NCBI GenBank assembly: GCA_016709545.1
Contig: JADJMO010000001.1
Location: 496,001-560,000 of the forward strand
Length of the DNA stretch: 64,000 nt
Origin: Myxococcales bacterium
GTDB taxonomy: Bacteria > Myxococcota_A > Polyangia > Polyangiales > JADJMO01
Reading direction: 5' to 3'
How positions within the stretch are numbered: the first letter of the stretch is position 1; each line of letters starts with the position of its first letter. The position numbers and the translations under genes were made by a program. The notes under the pieces are model-generated. The model made no database searches and was not told the DNA's origin. It was given only the letters and a program-made list of their open reading frames with translations. Below are positions 9,651-20,771 of this stretch, piece after piece.

Positions 9651-11382
9651 ATGGTCAAGATCACCGTCCGGAAGACTGCTGTCGCGCTCGTCGGCGCCGC
9701 GCTCGCGCAGGCCGCCTGCGCCCCCGCGAACCACGCGCAGGAAGGGTTCGAGACCGAGGTCTCGGCCCAGTCCGCCGCCTACTCGGTGCCGAGCCCGGGC
9801 GAGGCCACGCTGCGCCTCGACTACCCCTCGTACGGTCCCTCGGGCACGCCGTTGAAGCAGTTTGTAGTCAACGGCGGCACGAGCGACGAGTTCATCCGCG
9901 TGGGTGAGAAGCTCACGCTCGAGGTGCCGGGCTGGGCGATCATGCCGCTCGTCCAGGACGACGCGGGCAGCGTCACGACCGACAACCTCTCGAGCTGCTC
10001 CGCGCGCCTCGTGATCACGTGGCTCCGCGGCGCCGCGACCGTGTCGACGCAGACGGTGAAGGTCACCTCGTGGAAGAGCGACGCCACCTACGGCTGGCCC
10101 GACGCGCGCACCGACGCGTTCGTCGTCCCGAAGGGCGTCACCGGGTTCCGCGCCGTCCTCGAGGCGACGAGCGCCGACGGCAAGAAGACCGGCCGCGACC
10201 CGCTCGCCGAGACGCCGGTGTTCGGCGGCGAGCTCCCCAACAAGCACGTGTTCTTCGACCTCGACGCCACCGGGCCGCGCAGCCGCGTGCTCGAGAAGGG
10301 CGCGCCGATCGCCGGCTCCGAGCTCGTGGTCGCCTACGCCGAGCCGCGCGCCGAGCGCCTCGTCGACACCGGGACGGTCGAGCGCCGCATCGGCCGCGTG
10401 AAGACCTACAACCCGCGCTTCGGTACCTACGAGAGCGACGTCTTCGGCGAGCTCGTGCACGTGATCGCGGTCGGCTACGACTTCGGCAAGGGCTTCGAGG
10501 AGCAGACCCTCGTCGCGAGCCCGAGCTCGTACCTGCGCTACGGCAAGTCGCAGGAGACGCGCCTGCACGTGCCCGAGGGCGCGACCAAGGCGTCCCTGTA
10601 CTTCCACGTGAAGACGTACCTCGTCGCCAAGTACCCGACCTACGGTGAGGTGACCGAGCGCAAGTTCGCCGAGGGCGAGTGGATCCTCGTCCGCGAGAAG
10701 TGGGACAACCCGAGCGGCGCGGGCACCAACTTCGCCCTCGGGCACGGAGCCCAAGGAGCCGATCGAGAAGGGCTTCGCGCGCACGGTGGTGTTCATCAAG
10801 GGCGAGACTTCGCCCGGGCAGGACCTGTTCGTGCGCGGCGGCATCGACCACGACGCCTCCAAGAAGCTGCGCGGCGTCGACTGCCAGAACGACGACGGCT
10901 CGCCCAACTTCCGCTGCGCGCTCCCCATCGTGCACCGCAACCTGCGCAACGCGACCACCAAGCCGTGGAAGCTCGGCGACGCGTTCCTCGACTGGTACGG
11001 GCGCGAGACGACGCAGCTCGTGCCCTCGGCGGCCGGTCTCGCGCAGGGCACCGCGGCCGACTGGACCACCAACGGTTGGCCGAGCTCTTGGGGCGCGACC
11101 AAGACGGTCCCCGTCGACGGCTACGGCCTCGAGAAGCTGAACACCGTCGGGCCGCACCTGTGGATGCTCGACGTCGACATGGACTGCACGCAGGCCTTCA
11201 AGGGGCTCGACGGCGCGCGGTGGTTCGAGGTGAAGAGCTTCGTCTCGAACGGCCCGGGCTGGGAGGGCGACGTCGCGCAGGCGGGCACGCCGTATCCGTC
11301 GGCCAACCACTTCGCCAGGTGCGGTCAGGTGAGCGTGTTCGAGCGCGGCAAGAGCACGGCGACGTTCAAGCCCTTGCCCTGA
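9651..11382 (+). CDS. Secreted protein with starch-binding-like C-terminal domain (one frameshift)
   Basis: About 576 residues after correction. The N-terminus is a lipoprotein-type signal (VALVGAALAQAACAPAN), so it is probably exported and lipidated. Residues about 40-360 are beta-rich and I do not recognise them. The C-terminal 190 residues (DLFVRGGIDHDASKKL, LRNATTKPWKLGDAFLDWYG, HLWMLDVDMDC, GPGWEGDVAQAGTPY) resemble, from memory, a module found at the end of extracellular alpha-amylases in myxobacteria, but this could not be searched. The frame breaks at about 10740, between TNFALG and TEPKEPIEKGF. It lies 18 bases before a GH13 enzyme on the same strand, which supports an alpha-glucan role. 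The molecular function is unproven. Confidence 0.7.
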
Positions 11383-11400
11383 GGGCGCGTCGCGACGAAG

Positions 11401-14293
11401 GTGAGGTGTGTCCCCTCGGTCCACCTCACCTTCCCGCGCGGCGCCACGCTGTTCGGGGAGCTGACCGACTGGCTGCACGGGCGGGTGCTCCCCGACGGCA
11501 CGTTCTCCGCGAGCGTTCCGCCGGGCCTCTATGCCTGCCAAGGCGCGGCTCGCCGACGCGTGGGTCGAGCCGCGCGGTCGCACGCGCAGCGTGGGCGGAG
11601 TCCGCAACGAGGTGCTCGTCGTCGGGGGCGCCGAGGAGCCCTTGCTGTTCGCGCCCGGTGCGCCGTGCGTCAGCGAGGATCTCGACGGCACCCTGCGCGT
11701 GTTCGTGGGGCTGCGTCGCGGGCACGGCGAGCGGGTGCGGCTCCGGTACCGCGAGGATCCGGGGGACCCGTGGGTGGCGGTCGACTGCGCGCCGTTCGTC
11801 GACGAGGACGAACACGAGATCCTGCTCGCGGTGTTGCCGGTCTCGAGCGACGCGGTGGAGCTCGCCTTCGAGATCGACGGCCGTGCCCACGGTGACGTGC
11901 TGCGCTGGGAGCGGGGTCCGCGCGCGCGGGGCGAGCTCGGCAACGTGTACACGGTGCTCGTCGATCGATTCCGGCGGGTGCCCGAGGCGGCGTGGGTCGA
12001 CCCGCGGGGCGACGCGCCCGCGGGCGGCAACCTCGACGGCGTCACGGCCTCGCTCGACGAGCTCCGCGCGCTCGGCGTCGACACGCTCTACCTCACCCCG
12101 GTGCAGCGCGCCGCGAGCTGTCACCGCTACGATCTGGTCGATCCGCTGCAGGTCGATCCCGCGCTCGGCGGTGAGGCGGCGTTCGCGCGGCTCGTCGAGG
12201 GCGTGCACGCGCGGGGAATGCGGCTCCTGCTCGACTTCTCGTTCGTGCACGTCGGGGCTGGATTCCCGGCCTACGACGACGTCCGGGCGCACGGGCGCGC
12301 CTCGCGGTTCGCGGCGTGGTTCCAGTGGGAGGGCCAGCGGCTCCTGCACTACGGGCACCGAGACGACGCGCCCTTGCTCGACCTCGCCTCGGCCGACGTG
12401 CGCGCGCTCGCGCTTTCGACCGTCGACTACCTCGCGGGGCTCGGCGTGGACGGGTTCCGCTTCGACGCCGTCGCCGACGTCCCGCTCGACTTCGCGGAGG
12501 CCGTGCGGAGGCGGCTGCGGCTGGTGCGCCCCGAGGCGGTGGTCGTCGGCGAGGTGGTGCCGCCGCACGCCTTCCGGTTCGCCTCGGCCGTCGACTTCGC
12601 GACCGACTTCTCGTTCCACGCGCTCGCCACCGCGTTCGTCGCGCAGCGATCGATCGACGCGGCCGCGTTCGCCGAGGGTCTGCGCCGCGCCGAGCTCGTG
12701 CGGGGGAGCGCCGCCGGCCGGGCGGTGCGCTTCCTGTCGACCCACGATCACCCACGGTTCGCCTCGATCGCGCGCCGCCACGGCGACCTCGGGCGCACGC
12801 CGCTCGGGCTCCTCCTGTTGCTCGCTTCTCCCGGGATCCCCGCGCTGCTCTACGGCGAGGAATTCGGGCTGTCGTCGGCGGACGTCGCGATGGAGATCGA
12901 GGGCGCGTGGGGCGATCGGATGCCCATGCCGTGGCGCGATCGTGACGAGGGGATGCGGGCGCTGGTGACGCGACTGCTCGCGCTGCGCGCCTCACGCGCC
13001 CTCGCTGGCGGCTCGTTCGAGGTGCTGTTCGCCGAGGGGCCGCTCCTCGTCTTCCGGAGGCGCGCGGGCGAGACGCTGGACGTCGCGCTCAACGCCTCGG
13101 ACGAGCCCCTCGAGGTGGATCTCGAGGACGACGAGCTCGGCGCGCTCGAGGTGCGGGCGGCCGTGGGCGAGGCGCGCGTCGTCGGGCAGACGCTGCACCT
13201 CGGGGCGAACGCGGGGCTCGTCGTGCGGCGCACGCGGACGCCCGAGCAGACGGCGCGCCGGGCCGCGTTCGTACAGGCGTTGCCCGTCTTGCGCGACCGC
13301 GATCTGGGGGCGGCGAGCCCGGTCGTCGCCGGGCGGCCGCTGCGCCTCGACTTCTCGCTGACGGAGGTCTGCAACCTCCGCTGCGCGCACTGCCTCACGC
13401 TCGCCCCCGAGAAGACGGCGCGCGGCACCGCCCGCTCGATGAGCCCGGCCGTGCTCGACCGGCTTCGCGACGACCTCGCGCACGCGGCGTGGTTCGGGTT
13501 CGTGCACGGCGGCGAGTCGCTGACGAGCCCCCTCTTGTTCCCGATGCTCCAGGCCATCCAGGAGGAGCGGCCCGGGGGCATGGTCCACCTGCTGACCAAC
13601 GGCAAGCTCCTGCGTCCAGCCATGACCGCGCGGCTCTTCGAGCACGGGGTGCGGTCGCTGTTCGTGTCGCTCGACGGCGCGACGGCGGCGACCAACGATC
13701 GCATCCGGATCGGCGGGGATTTCCAGGCGATCTGCGCGAACGTGCGCGCGACGGTGGAGCTGCGCCAGGCACAGCGTCTGGACCTGCGGATCGGCCTCTC
13801 CTGCGTGGTCATGCGCAGCAACGTGGGGGAGCTCGGCGCGTTCGTCGAGCTCGCCGCGCGGCTCGGCGTGGACTGGGTGAAGCTCGAGGAGCCGGTGCCC
13901 GCGACGCCGTTCGCGCGGGCCGAGATGCTCGACCTGCCCGACGAGCGCATCGCCGCGGCGGTCGAGCGTGCGCGGTCGCTCGGGCTGGTCGCGGTGGACC
14001 ACGTGACCCCGCCGCCGGTGTGGCGGTGTCAGCTCGACGAGCCCGCGCGCGCGTTCCTCGCGGCCGACGAGTTCGCGAACCGGACGGAGATCCACCCGTG
14101 TCGCGCGGCGTGGGAGCGCGCCTGCGTGTTCCCGAACGGGGACGTCGCCATCGACGACTTTCTGCTGCCGGTGGTGGGCAACGTGCTCGCGACGCCGCTC
14201 GCGGAGCTTTGGAACTCCGCGGAGGCGAGGCGGCAGCGCGAGCACGCCGTGGCCCGCTGGATCTGCGGCGGCAAGCCGACGTGCGTGGGGTAG
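11401..14293 (+). CDS. GH13 amylase-family domain fused to radical SAM/SPASM domain (one frameshift)
   Basis: About 963 residues after correction. The N-terminus resembles a CBM48/glycogen-binding fold (SVHLTFPRGATLFGELTDW, about 1-60), followed by a second beta domain. The GH13 barrel starts near residue 180. Region II GVDGFRFDAVAD holds the nucleophile Asp (about 354), region III VVVGEVV the acid Glu (about 383), and region IV FLSTHDHPR the third Asp. Region I is DFSFVHVG, lacking the usual Asn. After a C-terminal beta domain, LTEVCNLRCAHC (Cys about 656, 660, 663) begins a radical SAM core with HGGESL and SLDGATAATND. A Cys-containing SPASM-like end follows (HPCRAAWERACVFPNGDVAID). GTG at 11401 is the chosen start. 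An extra C at 11538-11539 breaks the frame. No signal peptide, so cytoplasmic. The joint role is unknown. Confidence 0.82.
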
Positions 14294-14302
14294 ATTGCCC
14301 CG

Positions 14303-15436
14303 ATGTCGGAGGTTCGGGTCGAGGGCGTGACGCTGGTCTCGCGGCCACGCCTGCAGGCCATTCCCGTCGTGCTGCTCCTGGCCGTTCTGGGCGCCTTCGC
14401 CAGCGGCTGGCTCGGCTTCTGGATCGCCTTCTTCGGGCTGCACCTCTGCCTCGGCAACCTGCGTGGGAGCACCACGAGCTCCCAGCAGCTGCTCGTCGCG
14501 GACGGTGAAGTGTGTCTCGTGGAGCCGGACAGCTGGAGGCTCCTGTTCGCCGTCGCACAGGTGCGGGACGCCCTCGTCGCTCCCGATCCCGCCGGCGCGC
14601 GCCTCGTCGTCGATCGCGGTGTGCTGCGGCCGCGGATCGAGCTCGTGTTCGATCGCCTGGACCACGCCCGAGACGTCTTGCGCGCCCTCGGGACCGATTC
14701 CGCGCAGCGAACGAGCACGTTCTCGCTCGTCGGTCGTCTCCAGGAGAAGGTGTCGGTCGGCGCGGCTGCGGCCGCGTCGCTCGCCGGACTCATCGCCTGG
14801 GCCTTCTCCGACGACAAGGCCCTGCGGACTTTCTGGCTCGTGACCATGGCGGTACTGGTCGTCGTCGGCCTCGTCGCGCGGGTCGGGCGACTCACGGTCG
14901 GTCGTGACGGGTTGCGCGTGCGTCGCCTCGGGTCCCGTCACGTGGCCGCGGCGAACATCCGCGACGTCGACGACGTCGGTGGCGCCGTCGTCGTCGAGAT
15001 GGCGGGCGGCGAGCGCCTGCGACTGCCCATGGCGCGCGATCGCGAGCTCGTCGTCGAGCGCCTCCGTGAGCTGAAGGAAGGGGAGGCGAGGCGCATCCCG
15101 GAGCTCCCCGCGCGCGGCGCGCGGCCGGTTCACGAGTGGGTGGAGGAGCTGCGGGCAGCGGTGCGGCGCCCGGATACGTTCCGCGCGGCCTCGCTCACCG
15201 TCGAGGACCTGTGGTCGGTCGTCGACGCCCCGAACGTGGGCCTGCCCCAGCGGGCGGTCGCGGCGGCGGGTCTCCATGAACACCTCGACGACAACGGGCG
15301 AGCGCGCCTTCGCCGCGTGGCGGCCACCTGTGCCTCACCGCGGCTCCGGCTCGCGATCGAGGCGGCCGCAGACGTCGAGGACGACGAGGCTCTCGAGGGC
15401 GCGCTCGACGCGCTCTCGCGCGGGCAGGATGGTTGA
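14303..15436 (+). CDS. Membrane protein of unknown function
   Basis: 377 residues, starting ATG nine bases after the stop of the GH13-radical SAM gene, so probably in its transcript. A hydrophobic pair lies near the N-terminus (about 18-50) and a second pair at about 150-195 (AAAAASLAGLIAWAF, FWLVTMAVLVVVGLVA). Between and after them are soluble stretches that look like beta-rich, PH-like regions (LTVGRDGLRVRRLGSRHV). The C-terminal 120 residues are charged and helical, rich in Glu/Arg/Ala. I do not recognise the family. The co-directional position suggests, but does not show, a link to the upstream enzyme. Confidence 0.7.
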   Translation: MSEVRVEGVTLVSRPRLQAIPVVLLLAVLGAFASGWLGFWIAFFGLHLCLGNLRGSTTSSQQLLVADGEVCLVEPDSWRLLFAVAQVRDALVAPDPAGARLVVDRGVLRPRIELVFDRLDHARDVLRALGTDSAQRTSTFSLVGRLQEKVSVGAAAAASLAGLIAWAFSDDKALRTFWLVTMAVLVVVGLVARVGRLTVGRDGLRVRRLGSRHVAAANIRDVDDVGGAVVVEMAGGERLRLPMARDRELVVERLRELKEGEARRIPELPARGARPVHEWVEELRAAVRRPDTFRAASLTVEDLWSVVDAPNVGLPQRAVAAAGLHEHLDDNGRARLRRVAATCASPRLRLAIEAAADVEDDEALEGALDALSRGQDG

Positions 15437-15525
15437 GGCCGAGGCAGGACGCCTCGACCTCCACGTGACCACGGGCTCCTTTGCCGACGATCGTCGGTGG
15501 ACCGGATGCTGCAGTGTTCCGCGTG

Positions 15526-15723
15526 ATGGCCCACTTCTTCGGACGCTGGCTCGGCTACGGGTTGGGATCCGCGCTCGGGAGAGCGCTGTTCGGCGACGGG
15601 AGAGACGAGCGCTCGCCGCCCGCGGCGGTTCGTCGCGGTACGGAAGCCGACTTTCGCGCCGACGAGGTGCGCTTCGCGGAGGACCAGAAGCGCCTGGAAG
15701 AGCAGGAGAAGCAAGGGCGCTAG
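15526..15723 (+). CDS. Small hypothetical protein
   Basis: 65 residues from the ATG at 15526, which is preferred over an upstream TTG because the protein then begins MAHFFGRWLGYGLGSALGRALF, a short Gly-rich amphipathic or membrane-associating helix. The rest is highly charged and probably helical (ADEVRFAEDQKRLEEQEKQ), perhaps a short coiled coil. It stands alone between the membrane protein and the RAYT-like gene. No function is recognisable. It is kept because codon usage and composition are protein-like and the frame opens cleanly. Confidence 0.5.
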   Translation: MAHFFGRWLGYGLGSALGRALFGDGRDERSPPAAVRRGTEADFRADEVRFAEDQKRLEEQEKQGR

Positions 15724-15856
15724 CGGCGCGAGGACCTGACCCGCGCGGCGTTCGCTCCCGACGGACTCTGCCAGCCATGCTGCGGATCCGATTCACCGGG
15801 ACCGCGGGCCAGCCCATCGTCGACAAGGCCGACTCCGTGAACTATGCTGATTCGAG

Positions 15857-16522
15857 ATGAGGCGCTCCAAGGCCCAGCTTGCGCTGCCGCTCACCTCCGG
15901 CTGGGGAGGCAAACGTGCGGGCGCAGGGCGTCCACGCCTCGCTCCACGGCCGCTGGTGCCGCACCAGCCTCGTCCAGCACACCGGGCCTCCACCCCCGAG
16001 CACCTCACCTGGCGTCGGGTCGCCGGGCTGCCCTCGCTGCGCGGTGCCGAGGTCTTTCCGGCCATCGTCGCTGCGCTCGATGCGCACCGCGCGGCGCACT
16101 CGGCGTTCCGGGTCGTCCACTTCTCGGTGCAGGACGACCACCTGCACCTGATCGTCGAGGCGGCGGCCGGGGGCGCGCTTCGCGTGGGAGCGCAGGGGCT
16201 GGGCGTGCGGCTCGCGCGTGCCATCAACCGCGTCCTCGGGCGGCGAGGGCGCGTGTTCGACGACCGGTATCACGTGCGGCCGCTGCGCACGCCGCGGGAG
16301 GTGCGGTTCGCCCTCGCGTACGTGCTGCACAACTTCAAGAAGCACCAGAGACTCGCCGCTACGCGGCTCGATCCATGCTCGTCGGCGGCCTGGTTCGACG
16401 GTTTCCGCGAGCTCTCGCCCGTGCCACTCGACGGCGCCCCAGTTCACCCACCCCACACCTGGCTCGTGCGCCTCGGATGGCGGCGTCACGGGCTGGTCTC
16501 GGTGCGTGAGCGTCCAGCTTGA
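15857..16522 (+). CDS. RAYT-like (REP-associated, IS200-type HUH) transposase
   Basis: 221 residues. The opening GGKRAGAGRPR and the HUH-type motif in VVHFSVQDDHLHLIVEA are typical of the single-copy Y1 transposases associated with repetitive extragenic palindromes. The later block GRVFDDRYHVRPLRTPREVRFALAYVLHN carries the region where the catalytic Tyr of this family normally sits. These enzymes nick and rejoin single-stranded DNA and are usually domesticated rather than mobile. No flanking terminal repeats are visible at this gene. A palindrome-rich repeat cluster occurs 18 kb away (34793-35059), but no direct link can be shown. The start ATG at 15857 gives the canonical N-terminus. Confidence 0.85.
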   Translation: MRRSKAQLALPLTSGWGGKRAGAGRPRLAPRPLVPHQPRPAHRASTPEHLTWRRVAGLPSLRGAEVFPAIVAALDAHRAAHSAFRVVHFSVQDDHLHLIVEAAAGGALRVGAQGLGVRLARAINRVLGRRGRVFDDRYHVRPLRTPREVRFALAYVLHNFKKHQRLAATRLDPCSSAAWFDGFRELSPVPLDGAPVHPPHTWLVRLGWRRHGLVSVRERPA

Positions 16523-16524
16523 CG

Positions 16525-17117
16525 TCAGGCCTTCGCACGCAGCTCGGCGAGGCTCTCGTCGATCCAGTCCTGGTACCAGTCGAGGAAGCCGGTCGGTCTC
16601 CAGCGGTGCGCCAGGGAAATGCGTTGTCGCCGACGTACCAGACGCGACCACGCTGCGGACCGGTGAGGACCAGCTCGCCGTTCCACGCGCAGCCGTAGTC
16701 GTTCAGGGTCAGGCAGCCATCGGGGTAGCGCTCGAACTCGTACCCGAACCAGCAGAACGGCCCCTTCTTCAGCTCCTTGCGGCGCTGGGCGAGCGCGTGG
16801 AGGGCCTCGTCGTCGCCCCAGGGGAAAGGACGACCCAGCGAGGCGAACTTCTTCTCCCGGACGTCGAGCGGGAGCAGGCCGTACCCCGGGCCGGGCCCGC
16901 CGGCGAAGAGTTGCACGATGAACGCGCGGTACTCCTCGGAGAGGGTCACGCCCTGCCGCTTCTCCCAGCGCGCGAGGTCAGTCTCGTCGACGGCCTCGAT
17001 CCGGCGATACTGGTGCGTGTCGGCGCCGAACACCTCGCGGTTGGCATCCAGGGCCTCGAGCTCGCGGAGGGAGGCGCCGATCCTCCGGAGGCGTCGACGG
17101 AGCGTCTGCGGGGTCAT
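16525..17117 (-). CDS. SMI1/KNR4 (SUKH) family protein (one frameshift)
   Basis: About 197 residues after correction. The SUKH core is seen in LARWEKRQGVTLSEEYRAFIVQLFAGGPGPGYGLLPL (in parts), with the Trp/Glu and GxGPGYGLLPL features of SMI1/KNR4 proteins, then a strand-rich half (GCLTLNDYGCAWNGELVLTG, RGRVWYVGDN). At about 16592 one base is missing; the continuation GFLDWYQDWIDESLAELRAKA then ends at TGA 16525. SUKH domains occur as immunity proteins of contact or polymorphic toxins and as general interaction modules. No toxin is adjacent. It starts five bases after the upstream Ser/Thr kinase ends, so the two are probably co-transcribed and may interact (inference). Confidence 0.82.
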
Positions 17118-17122
17118 GTGTC

Positions 17123-18967
<1,845 letters not shown>

Positions 18968-18995
18968 GGCGCGGCGACGAAGTTCACGACCAACC

Positions 18996-20759
18996 TCAAT
19001 CGCAGGGCTCGACGCGCAGCTCGACCTCGAGCACCTCGCGGCCGCCGCCGACGTAGATGGTCCCGCTCGTCGGCGTCGCGTCGACGTAGTTGCGGCCGAC
19101 CGCCACCCGGATGTGGTCCGTCTGGGTGAGGATGCCGTTGGTGGGGTCGAAGCCGCGCCACCCGACCTCGGGCAGGTACACCTGCACCCACGCGTGCGAA
19201 GCCTCGCTCTGCACGTGGTTCTCGCCCTTGGGCCCGGTGTACACGTACCCGCACGCGTACCGCGCGGGCACGCCGAGCAAGCGCGCGAGGCAGATGAACA
19301 GGTTGGCGAAGTCCTGGCAGACGCCGCGACGGTTCACGTACACGTCGAACGGGGTCGTCTGCAGGTTGGTCGTGCCCTGGCGGTAGGCGTACTCGCGGAA
19401 GATGCTGTTGTTGAGGTCGAGCAGCGTGTCGACCACGTCGTAGTCGTTGCGCTCGACGAAGCTGTTCGCGTACTCGGTGAGCTCGCGCAGCTCGCTCTCG
19501 GGCAGCTCGGGCGGCAGGAGGAACGGCTGCAGCATGTGGCGCTGCCACGGCATCCACACGAGCGGGATGGTGGTGCGCGGGTGGCGGAGCCCGCCCGGGA
19601 ACGGCTCGACGTCGAGCAGCTCCACGCGCGACCGACCCTCGATGGTCATCTCCGTGTACGGGGTGTCGATCAGGATGCGCCGCGCGCGGTTGCCGAACAC
19701 GTCGTCGTACTCGCGAGACGCGCCGGGCACCGACACCGTGACCGCGCTGTCGAGCACGGTCTGCAGGCGGTCGTGCGCGGGGATGAGGCGCAGGACGTGG
19801 GTGCTCCGCTCGACGGGCTTGTCGTAGCGGTAGGTCGTGCGATGCAGCACCGAGAACCGCCGCACGGGCGCGCGGACGGGCAGGCGCGGCCCGGTCGGCA
19901 GGATGCTGCCCGAGCGCTTCTCGGTCTTGGGCCCCACGTGCGCGCGCACCGCGCCCTGACGCACGACGATGAGGTGGCCGGGCGGCACCTTCTCCCACGC
20001 GGGCTTGACGTCGCTCTCGCCGGTGAGCTCGAGGGGTGCCGACGAGACCAGCACCCCCTTGCGGCTCTTGACCCCACGCCGGGCGAGGTCGACCTCGAGG
20101 TCGTCGTCGCCGAAGGAGAGCTCGCCGTAGGGCGGGACGAGCTTCCACACGTAGATCCCGCGCTCGGCGCGGTCGTTGGTCTCGATCGACACGCGATCGC
20201 CGGCGTCGGCGTACACGCACAGGTCGCGGCCATCGGTGAGCACCGCCGTGATCGTCCCGAGGCGGTTGAGCTCCTCGAACCAGTCGCGGAGCTCGTGCGG
20301 GTCGGCGTCGCCGAGCGACCGCCACCCCTTCTTGGCGAAGCGGCCGAGGAGGTCGCAGAAGATGGCCTCGGTGTCGGTCGAGCCGACCGGCGTGAACGCC
20401 GCGTCTTCGGCGCGCGGGAACCGCTGCGCGAGGCTGCCCGCGTGGACGAAGAGCCAGTCGCGACCGCCGTGGCTGCGGCTGAACGGCTGGGTGTTGGCGT
20501 CGCTCAGCTGACCCCAGGTGGCGATGCGGATGTGCAGCAGGAACACCGAGGATTCCAGGTGTTCCCACGCCTTGACGAGCTCCGAGCGGATGCTCCCCTG
20601 CGGGGGCGCCGGCTCCTTGAGCACCGACGCCGAAGGCTCGCCACCCGGGTAGTACCCGATGCCCCAGCCGTCGGGGAGCTTGCGACCGGCGTGCAGGCAG
20701 CGGAGGTCGAAGGAGGGCGCGAGCTCGCCCTCGAAGGACATGGCCAGGAGATTCGGCAT
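18996..20759 (-). CDS. Class II GATase-like domain fused to transglutaminase
   Basis: 587 residues. Residues 1-270 have the class II glutamine amidotransferase (YafJ-like) fold pattern: LPDGWGIGYYPGGE, LLHIRIATWGQLSDANTQPF, FVHAGSL, GSTDTEAIFCDLL. The protein begins MPNLLAMSF, so the N-terminal Cys nucleophile (normally residue 2) is absent. After a linker, a bacterial transglutaminase N-domain (HRTTYRYDKPVERSTHVLRL) precedes the catalytic domain with Cys in RGVCQDFANLF, His in EASHAWVQVYLP and Asp in GFDPTNG, an apparently intact triad. It is the last of four genes of the amidoligase-type operon, 12 bases after alpha-E. Likely cleaves or transfers amide/isopeptide bonds; the GATase half may be non-catalytic. 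Confidence 0.9.
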   Translation of the reverse strand: MPNLLAMSFEGELAPSFDLRCLHAGRKLPDGWGIGYYPGGEPSASVLKEPAPPQGSIRSELVKAWEHLESSVFLLHIRIATWGQLSDANTQPFSRSHGGRDWLFVHAGSLAQRFPRAEDAAFTPVGSTDTEAIFCDLLGRFAKKGWRSLGDADPHELRDWFEELNRLGTITAVLTDGRDLCVYADAGDRVSIETNDRAERGIYVWKLVPPYGELSFGDDDLEVDLARRGVKSRKGVLVSSAPLELTGESDVKPAWEKVPPGHLIVVRQGAVRAHVGPKTEKRSGSILPTGPRLPVRAPVRRFSVLHRTTYRYDKPVERSTHVLRLIPAHDRLQTVLDSAVTVSVPGASREYDDVFGNRARRILIDTPYTEMTIEGRSRVELLDVEPFPGGLRHPRTTIPLVWMPWQRHMLQPFLLPPELPESELRELTEYANSFVERNDYDVVDTLLDLNNSIFREYAYRQGTTNLQTTPFDVYVNRRGVCQDFANLFICLARLLGVPARYACGYVYTGPKGENHVQSEASHAWVQVYLPEVGWRGFDPTNGILTQTDHIRVAVGRNYVDATPTSGTIYVGGGREVLEVELRVEPCD

Positions 20760-20771
20760 CCGCGGGGGATG

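Noticed and set aside
11401..14293. GH13 and radical SAM as two genes joined by a sequencing error
   Set aside because: The linker stays in one frame with consistent third-position G/C and no stop or start signal between domains. Kept as a fusion, but the linker should be resequenced.
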